A DNA stretch of 5,230 nt from UMGS172 sp964424555 (GTDB lineage: Bacteria > Bacillota > Clostridia > Oscillospirales > Acutalibacteraceae): contig CAYRIX010000058.1 in assembly GCA_964424555.1 (NCBI GenBank), positions 1 through 5,230 of the forward strand. The letters are read 5' to 3'. Numbering within the stretch: the first letter of the stretch is position 1; the number at the start of each line of letters is the position of its first letter. A program made the position numbers and the translations under genes. Under the pieces are notes generated by a model. It did no database searches, was not told the DNA's origin, and saw only the letters and a list, made by a program, of their open reading frames with translations. Below are positions 1 to 5,230 of the stretch, one piece after another.

Positions 1-3000
1 GGCAATGCGTGTGCGGACAATTCTGGACTGGTGGCGACCTATGGTGTTAAAGGTCAAGGTCGGGCAATTTTCATCGGTATCGATAATCTTGCCGTAAGGA
101 ACAAGACCTAATTTTATCAGTGCTTGGAATCCGTTACAGATACCTGCCATAAGACCGTCTCTTGTTTCAAGAAGGTCGGCGACCTGCTCTTTTATAGCGG
201 CGTTACGGAAGAATGCGGTAATGAATTTACCCGAACCGTCAGGCTCGTCACCGCCTGAGAAGCCGCCGGGCAGGAACACTATCTGCGAACGCTTAATAGC
301 GTCTGCCATTTTCTCAACCGAACGAGCAATTCCGTCCGAAGTAAGGTTGTTGATAACGATTATCTCGGCCTCTGCGCCTGCGTCATTGAATACCTTGGCA
401 CTATCAAACTCGCAGTTAGTACCGGGGAATACAGGGATGACAACATGCGGCTTTGCACACTTGATCGCAGGTGCTTTGCGCTCGGAAGTCTCAAACGAGA
501 AAGCCTCTAAAGCGCCGTGAGCCTGCTCAATGTTGCAGGAGTAAACAGGCTCTAACTTGTCCTCATAAGCCTTGCAAAGCTCACCAAGTTCAACAACTGC
601 ATCATCCTTGGTCAACTTGCCGTCGTTCGTGGTGTGGCCAAGCAGAGTACCGCAATCGGTATCGTCAGCCAACTCAATAATGAACGAACCATAGTTGTAA
701 CCGAAGATCTCATCCAAAGCAACGGTGTCAGCAAATTCGAAGCCGATCATATTACCGAAAGCCATCTTCATAACACCCTCGGCAATACCGCCCGAGATAG
801 GTGTCCAGACAGCGACAGCCTTTTTAGCGGTGATAAGCTCGTAAACCTTATTGTAGTTTGCAATAAGCGACTCGGTAACAGGCAGACCGTTCTTATCATA
901 GTCAGGTTTGAGGATAATGACCTTATGACCAGCCTCTTTGAACTCACCCGAAACAACATCCTTTACATCCCCAACCGTAACTGCGAACGAAACAAGGGTC
1001 GGAGGAACATCAAGGTCCTCAAAGCTACCGCTCATAGAGTCCTTGCCACCGATAGATGCGATGCCGAGTTCCTTCTGTGCCTTAAATGCACCAAGCAGAG
1101 CAGACAGCGGCTTGCCCCAACGCTTACCGTCGGTATTGGGACGCTCAAAATACTCCTGGAAGGTCAAGTAAACTTCTTCAAAAGATGCACCTGCGGCAAC
1201 CAGTTTGGAAACTGACTCTACAACTGCCAAGTAAGCACCGTGATAAGGTGACTTTTCGGTAATAAACGGGTTATAACCCCAAGCCATGAACGAGCAAGTA
1301 TCGGTATGCTTCTTTTCAACCGATACCTTATTTACCATTGCCTGCGACGGAGTAAGCTGATACTTACCACCGAAAGGCATCATAACTGTACCTGCACCGA
1401 TGGTAGAGTCAAAACGCTCAGAAAGTCCTCGTTTTGAGCAGATATTAAGGTCTGTTGCAAGGTCTGCCATACCCTTTTTGAAGCAACAGGGTGTTGCTTT
1501 GGTATAATCTTCGGGTGCGGCAGGGGTAATATCAATGTGCTTTTCAGCACCGTTGGAATTCAGGAATTCACGGGAAAGGTCAACTATTGTTTTGCCGTTC
1601 CAGTGCATCTTAAGTCTCGGCTCGGCTGTAACCTTGGCAACAACGGTTGCCTCAAGGTTTTCGGAAGTGGCAAGCTCACAAAACCTAGCTACATCCTTAG
1701 GCTCGACAACAACCGCCATTCTTTCCTGCGACTCGGAAATAGCTATCTCGGTACCGTCAAGTCCGTCATACTTCTTGGGAACTGCATTGAGGTCAATGGT
1801 AAGACCGTCGGCCAATTCACCGATAGCAACCGAAACACCGCCTGCACCAAAGTCGTTACATCTCTTGATAAGACGGGATGCCTCGGCGTTACGGAACAGT
1901 CTCTGCAGTTTTCTTTCTTCGGGCGCATTACCCTTCTGAACCTCTGAACCGCAGGTTTCGATAGAACTTAAAGTATGCGATTTGGAAGAACCTGTAGCAC
2001 CACCACAGCCGTCACGACCCGTTCTGCCGCCCAAAAGGATAACAACATCATCGGGGTCGGGAACTTCACGGCGAACGTTTTCTGCGGGGGCAGCTGCAAT
2101 AACTGCACCAATCTCAAGACGCTTTGCGGCATAGCCGGGATGATAAAGCTCGTCAACCTGACCTGTAGCAAGGCCTATCTGGTTACCGTATGACGAATAG
2201 CCTGCGGCGGCAGTAGTAACGATCTTTTTCTGAGGGAGCTTGCCCTTCATAGTCTCATTTATAGGCTTCAACGGGTCGGCCGCACCTGTAACACGCATTG
2301 CGGCATAAACGTAAGAACGTCCCGACAACGGATCACGGATAGCACCGCCGATACAGGTTGCGGCACCGCCGAAGGGCTCGATCTCGGTGGGATGGTTGTG
2401 GGTCTCATTCTTGAAGAGCAACAACCACTTTTCAATTCCCTCTTCAGTCTTAACATCAATCTTAACGGTACAGGCGTTGATCTCCTCAGACTCGTCGAGC
2501 TTGGGCAACATACCGCGCTTTTTGAGCAAACGGGTGCCGATACAAGCGATATCCATCAGGTTGATGGGCTTGGTGCGTTCGATCTCAGCACGGGCAGCTA
2601 TGTATTCATCATAAGCCGACTGCAACAGCTCGTCCTCAAACTTGACACTGTCAATAGTGGTTAAAAATGTTGTATGACGGCAATGGTCAGACCAGTAGGT
2701 ATCTATCATTCGAATCTCGGTAATGGTGGGGTTACGCCTTTCGCTACGGAAATAGTCACGGCAGAAACGCAGATCATCATTATCCATTGCGAGACCAAGT
2801 TTTTTAACCATATCCGAAAGACCTGCATCATCAAGGTCGATAAAACCGTCAACCGTTTCGACGGTTTCAGGGATATTGTACTTGATCTTAAGGGTCTCAG
2901 GTTTTTCCATTGAAGCCTCACGTGACTCAACGGGGTTGATAACGTACTTCTTGATCTTTTCAACATCCCCGTCAGTTAAGGCGCCCTTCATCATATAAAC

Positions 3001-3345
3001 CCTGGCGGTTCTCACGTCGGGACGGTCGCCTGCGTTGATAAGCTGAATGCACTGCGAAGCCGAGTCGGCACGCTGGTCAAACTGACCGGGCAGAGCCTCA
3101 ACAGCAAAAACAATATATCCATCGGTGTCGATGGCATCGGAAGTGATGTCCAACTGAGGCTCGGAGAAAACGGTGTCAACAGCGTAGTTAAACAGTTCTT
3201 CCTCGATGTTTTCAACGTCATAACGGTTGATAACGCGGAGCTCTTCCAAAGCCTTAACACCCAAGAATGCTCGGATATCCTGCTTCAAAGAGGATGCCTC
3301 GTGCCGGAGACCCTCTCTTTTTTCAACAAATATTCTATATACCAT
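1..3345 (-). CDS. purL: Phosphoribosylformylglycinamidine synthase, single-chain form with fused glutaminase domain; 3' end outside the window
   Basis: PurL converts FGAR, glutamine and ATP to FGAM, glutamate and ADP (step 4 of purine synthesis). The frame is open from the ATG at 3345 to the left edge: 1115 codons without a stop. Recalled Streptococcus-type homologues are about 1240 residues, so roughly 125 are missing. The N-terminus (about 1-70, starting MVYRIFVEKREG) resembles the PurS-like domain, followed by LPGQFDQR (85-92). The synthetase core shows YWSDHCRH (217-224, with the conserved His likely 221), KNETHNHPTEIEPFGG (312-327), GGRTGRDG (439-446), NDFGAGG (497-503) and SESQERM (537-543). 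A second half follows with SPYHGA (699-704) and GGKDSMSG (766-773). The class I glutaminase domain begins near 966 (VFPGTNCEFDSAK), with LPGGFSGGDEPDGS (1025-1038) and the nucleophile motif GICNGFQ (1068-1074), Cys1070 encoded at 136-138. The His and Glu of the triad should be beyond the edge. Internal fusion makes separate PurS and PurQ unnecessary. I checked most of the frame codon by codon and found no break. Confidence 0.97.
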   Translation of the reverse strand, partial: MVYRIFVEKREGLRHEASSLKQDIRAFLGVKALEELRVINRYDVENIEEELFNYAVDTVFSEPQLDITSDAIDTDGYIVFAVEALPGQFDQRADSASQCIQLINAGDRPDVRTARVYMMKGALTDGDVEKIKKYVINPVESREASMEKPETLKIKYNIPETVETVDGFIDLDDAGLSDMVKKLGLAMDNDDLRFCRDYFRSERRNPTITEIRMIDTYWSDHCRHTTFLTTIDSVKFEDELLQSAYDEYIAARAEIERTKPINLMDIACIGTRLLKKRGMLPKLDESEEINACTVKIDVKTEEGIEKWLLLFKNETHNHPTEIEPFGGAATCIGGAIRDPLSGRSYVYAAMRVTGAADPLKPINETMKGKLPQKKIVTTAAAGYSSYGNQIGLATGQVDELYHPGYAAKRLEIGAVIAAAPAENVRREVPDPDDVVILLGGRTGRDGCGGATGSSKSHTLSSIETCGSEVQKGNAPEERKLQRLFRNAEASRLIKRCNDFGAGGVSVAIGELADGLTIDLNAVPKKYDGLDGTEIAISESQERMAVVVEPKDVARFCELATSENLEATVVAKVTAEPRLKMHWNGKTIVDLSREFLNSNGAEKHIDITPAAPEDYTKATPCCFKKGMADLATDLNICSKRGLSERFDSTIGAGTVMMPFGGKYQLTPSQAMVNKVSVEKKHTDTCSFMAWGYNPFITEKSPYHGAYLAVVESVSKLVAAGASFEEVYLTFQEYFERPNTDGKRWGKPLSALLGAFKAQKELGIASIGGKDSMSGSFEDLDVPPTLVSFAVTVGDVKDVVSGEFKEAGHKVIILKPDYDKNGLPVTESLIANYNKVYELITAKKAVAVWTPISGGIAEGVMKMAFGNMIGFEFADTVALDEIFGYNYGSFIIELADDTDCGTLLGHTTNDGKLTKDDAVVELGELCKAYEDKLEPVYSCNIEQAHGALEAFSFETSERKAPAIKCAKPHVVIPVFPGTNCEFDSAKVFNDAGAEAEIIVINNLTSDGIARSVEKMADAIKRSQIVFLPGGFSGGDEPDGSGKFITAFFRNAAIKEQVADLLETRDGLMAGICNGFQALIKLGLVPYGKIIDTDENCPTLTFNTIGRHQSRIVRTRIA

Positions 3346-3364
3346 ACGGCAAATTCCTTTCCGT
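3346..3364 (-). promoter_or_regulatory. purL ribosome-binding site inside a possible hairpin
   Basis: The minus-strand leader of purL reads ACGGAAAGGAATTTGCCGT immediately before the ATG. AAAGGA (3355-3360) is the Shine-Dalgarno sequence, 9 bases from the start codon, and it supports the ATG at 3343-3345. The same bases can fold: ACGG pairs with CCGU, AAA pairs with UUU, one G (3350) bulges, and GGAA (3354-3357) forms a GNRA-type tetraloop. The ribosome site is certain enough; the fold is read by eye and its stability was not computed. Confidence 0.75.
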
Positions 3365-3374
3365 TTATTGCTTA

Positions 3375-4646
3375 TTAGTTGAGTGCTTTCAATGCACGCT
3401 GACCGATGTCGCTTCTACAACGAGCATTTTGGAACTTAACCTCTTTCACAGCATCGTAGGCGTACAAAACAGCCGTTTTAAGGTCATCGGCTACTGCGGT
3501 AACACCAAGAACACGTCCACCTGCTGTAAGCAGTTTTCCGTCCGAAAGCTTGGCACCTGCCACATAAACCTCGGCATTATGGGGTAAAGTCTCGGGGATA
3601 GTCATTTCATATCCCGTCTCATACTTTGTGGGATACCCTTCTGAGGCCATAACAACACAGCAAGCCGATCTATCACCGAATTTGACCTCAGTTTCAGCCA
3701 ACGTGCCGTCGGCAGTTGCCTGCATAACGGTCAAAAGGTCACTTTCCAGCAAAGGCAGAACGACCTGAGTTTCGGGGTCACCGAAACGGCAGTTATACTC
3801 AATGACCTTGGGGCCGTTGGGTGTCAGCATAAGACCAAAGTAGAGACAGCCCTTAAAGGTTCTTCCCTCAGAATTCATTGCGTTCATTGTGGGCAGGAAA
3901 ATGGTTTTCATACAAATGTCAGCAATATCCTCGGTATAGTAAGGGTTGGGAGCAATAGTGCCCATACCGCCTGTATTCAGTCCCTTATCGTTATCAAGCG
4001 CACGCTTGTGGTCCATCGAAGAAACCATCGGTTTTACAACTTTACCGTCGGTAAATGCCAAAACAGATACTTCGGGACCGGTGAGGAATTCCTCAATAAC
4101 AAGATTATTACCGCTGTCACCGAAGATCTTGTCCTCCATCATAGAACGGATAGCGGCCTTGGCCTCGTCAACACTTTCGGCAATGACAACGCCCTTACCC
4201 AAAGCCAGACCGTCGGCCTTGATGACCACGGGGATCTTGGAGGTCTCAACATATTTGAGCGCCTCGTTCATATCGGTAAAGGTCTCATACTCTGCGGTGG
4301 GGATGTTGTATTTCTTCATAAGGTTTTTGGAGAAAACCTTACTTCCCTCTAATATTGCCGCTTTTTTATCGGGGCCGAAGCACTTGATACCGACTGCATT
4401 GAGTGCATCAACGCATCCCAAAACAAGCGGATCATCGGGCGCAACAACGGCAAAATCAATGCCTTCTTTAACGGCAAAATCAACAATAGCGTCGATATCC
4501 TTTGCGCCGATATTGACCAAGGTAGCGTCCTTATGCATACCGCCGTTACCGGGAACTGCAAAAATTTCGGTTATCGTTTTATTCTCTTTTAATTTGCGGA
4601 TGATGGTGTGTTCACGACCGCCTCCGCCTACTACCATAACTTTCAT
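3375..4646 (-). CDS. purD: Phosphoribosylamine--glycine ligase (GAR synthetase)
   Basis: PurD joins 5-phosphoribosylamine to glycine using ATP to form glycinamide ribonucleotide, the second step of de novo purine synthesis. The 423-residue product has the usual length of monofunctional bacterial PurD and appears complete. The N-terminal domain opens with MKVMVVGGGGREH (GGGGREH at 7-13), followed by VPGNGG (31-36) and GPDKKAA (91-97). The ATP-grasp part shows IKADGLALGKGV (142-153), IEEFLTGPEVSV (184-195), DHKRALD (212-218), NTGGMG (224-229) and EYNCRFGDPETQ (283-294), the metal and nucleotide binding signature. The C-terminal domain has SEGYPTKYETG (335-345), AGGRVLGVTA (375-384) and RSDIGQRAL (411-419). 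The ATG at 4646 is preceded at good spacing by AAAGGAGA; the stop is TAA at 3375-3377. It lies 21 bases after the AICAR formyltransferase and 29 bases before purL, so it is very likely cotranscribed with both. Cys at position 286, where many family members have Ala in the FNARFGDPE motif, looks like a tolerated variant. There is no sign of frameshift or fusion. Confidence 0.98.
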   Translation of the reverse strand: MKVMVVGGGGREHTIIRKLKENKTITEIFAVPGNGGMHKDATLVNIGAKDIDAIVDFAVKEGIDFAVVAPDDPLVLGCVDALNAVGIKCFGPDKKAAILEGSKVFSKNLMKKYNIPTAEYETFTDMNEALKYVETSKIPVVIKADGLALGKGVVIAESVDEAKAAIRSMMEDKIFGDSGNNLVIEEFLTGPEVSVLAFTDGKVVKPMVSSMDHKRALDNDKGLNTGGMGTIAPNPYYTEDIADICMKTIFLPTMNAMNSEGRTFKGCLYFGLMLTPNGPKVIEYNCRFGDPETQVVLPLLESDLLTVMQATADGTLAETEVKFGDRSACCVVMASEGYPTKYETGYEMTIPETLPHNAEVYVAGAKLSDGKLLTAGGRVLGVTAVADDLKTAVLYAYDAVKEVKFQNARCRSDIGQRALKALN

Positions 4647-4652
4647 CAGGAA

Positions 4653-4660
4653 TCTCCTTT
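4653..4660 (-). promoter_or_regulatory. Shine-Dalgarno site of purD
   Basis: Read on the minus strand this is AAAGGAGA, with AAGGAG at 4654-4659 lying 7 bases before the ATG at 4644-4646. It sits in the 21-base gap after the AICAR formyltransferase stop. It fixes the purD start at the first ATG rather than at the internal Met codon three codons later. Confidence 0.88.
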
Positions 4661-4667
4661 TTAGGGA

Positions 4668-5230
4668 TTAGTGGTGGAACAATCTCATTCCGGTGAAGGC
4701 CATTGCCATATTATATTTGTTGCAGCAGGCAATAACAACATCGTCACGGATAGAGCCGCCCGGCTCTGCAATGTAGGAAACACCACTCTTCTTGGCACGC
4801 TCGATATTATCGTCAAACGGGAAGAAAGCATCCGAACCCAAAGCAACACCGCTGATAGTATCGAGATATGCTCTCTGCTCATCCTTGGTGAAAACTTGGG
4901 GCTGTTCGGTGAAATACTTCTGCCAGTTACCGTCGGCGCAAACATCTTCCTCGTTCTGGTTTATGTAACCGTCGATAACGTTGTCACGGTCGGGTCGGCC
5001 AAGGGTATCCTTAAAGGGCAGATTCAAAACCTTGTCGTGCTGACGAAGGAACCAGGTGTCTGCCTTACCGCCTGCAAGTCTGGTACAATGTACACGCGAC
5101 TGCTGACCTGCACCAACACCGATTGCCTGACCGTCAACTGCAAAGCAGACCGAGTTGGACTGGGTGTATTTGAGAGTAATAAGCGAAATGATAAGATCGC
5201 GGATAGCGCTTTCGGGCATATCCTTCTTTG
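4668..5230 (-). CDS. purH: AICAR formyltransferase (phosphoribosylaminoimidazolecarboxamide formyltransferase), C-terminal part, 5' end outside the window
   Basis: This enzyme transfers a formyl group from 10-formyltetrahydrofolate to AICAR to give FAICAR, the penultimate step of IMP synthesis in the cytoplasm. The window holds the last 186 complete codons and a TAA stop at 4668-4670; the reading frame runs off the right edge, so the start is not visible. Seen in the sequence are KYTQSNSV (about 5150-5171), GQQSRVHCTRLAGGKA, SDAFFPFDDN, a segment DNIERAKKSGVSYIAEPGGS, and the terminal RLFHH. From recalled human ATIC these match the AICAR-binding Asn431 region, Asp546/Asn547 and Arg588, with the same residue spacing from KYTQSN to the C-terminus, so there is no net insertion or deletion. 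The Lys-His pair of the active site (human 266/267) would lie outside the window. Whether an N-terminal IMP cyclohydrolase domain is fused cannot be seen. Many Clostridia are thought to have a stand-alone protein of about 390 residues, in which case purH is a loose name (purV is also used). The purD gene starts 21 bases downstream. Confidence 0.93.
   Translation of the reverse strand, partial: KKDMPESAIRDLIISLITLKYTQSNSVCFAVDGQAIGVGAGQQSRVHCTRLAGGKADTWFLRQHDKVLNLPFKDTLGRPDRDNVIDGYINQNEEDVCADGNWQKYFTEQPQVFTKDEQRAYLDTISGVALGSDAFFPFDDNIERAKKSGVSYIAEPGGSIRDDVVIACCNKYNMAMAFTGMRLFHH

Noticed and set aside
634..1215. A 193-codon open frame on the plus strand opposite purL
   Set aside because: It is codon-register antisense to conserved PurL sequence (including the GGKDSMSG region). 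It reads open because purL uses few TTA, CTA and TCA codons there. It has no convincing ribosome site and no recognisable motif.
1535..1947. Two overlapping plus-strand open frames of about 135 codons
   Set aside because: Both lie opposite the PurL core motifs SESQERM and NDFGAGG. Two frames open at once over the same bases points to composition, not coding.
3346..3374. Possible terminator or attenuator between purD and purL
   Set aside because: The hairpin is not followed by a U-run and sits against the purL start codon, so it does not fit an intrinsic terminator.
3946..4671. A 241-codon open frame on the plus strand covering the N-terminal half of purD
   Set aside because: It lies wholly antisense to the most conserved part of purD, resembles no protein family I know, and is rich in Ser, Pro and Ala as expected of a shadow frame.
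1..5230. Search for a purine riboswitch, PurR-type operator, promoter, repeats, mobile elements or a CRISPR array
   Set aside because: The window is internal to an operon and almost entirely coding. Neither short gap could hold a riboswitch aptamer, and I saw no direct repeats, transposase motifs or attachment sites.

Overview
The window is an ordinary stretch of a bacterial de novo purine biosynthesis operon. All three genes lie on the minus strand and are read from high to low coordinates. They are the 3' end of an AICAR formyltransferase gene (purH or a stand-alone purH2/purV type, 4668-5230, cut at its 5' end), a complete purD (3375-4646), and a long single-chain purL (1-3345, cut at its 3' end). 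Nearly every base is coding. The only gaps are 21 bases (4647-4667) and 29 bases (3346-3374), each holding a Shine-Dalgarno sequence for the next gene. I see no promoter, terminator, RNA gene, mobile element, repeat array or CRISPR.

Organism: the gene order AICAR formyltransferase > purD > purL, the clear AGGAG-type ribosome sites, base composition near 50% GC by eye, and the fused purL of the Clostridium/Streptococcus type together suggest a Firmicute. A gut-type Clostridia lineage (Oscillospiraceae/Ruminococcaceae-like) is my best guess. This is inference from recalled family knowledge; no database was searched.

How the genes work together: PurD makes glycinamide ribonucleotide (step 2 of the pathway), PurL converts FGAR to FGAM (step 4), and the AICAR formyltransferase adds the last one-carbon unit to AICAR (step 9). 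Close spacing and a shared strand imply one transcript. The remaining pathway genes should lie upstream (beyond 5230) or elsewhere.

I looked for a new system and did not find one. The points worth a second look are modest: the eukaryote-like sequence of the AICAR formyltransferase C-terminus, a hairpin that would present the purL ribosome site in its loop and end at the start codon, and the single-chain PurL architecture.
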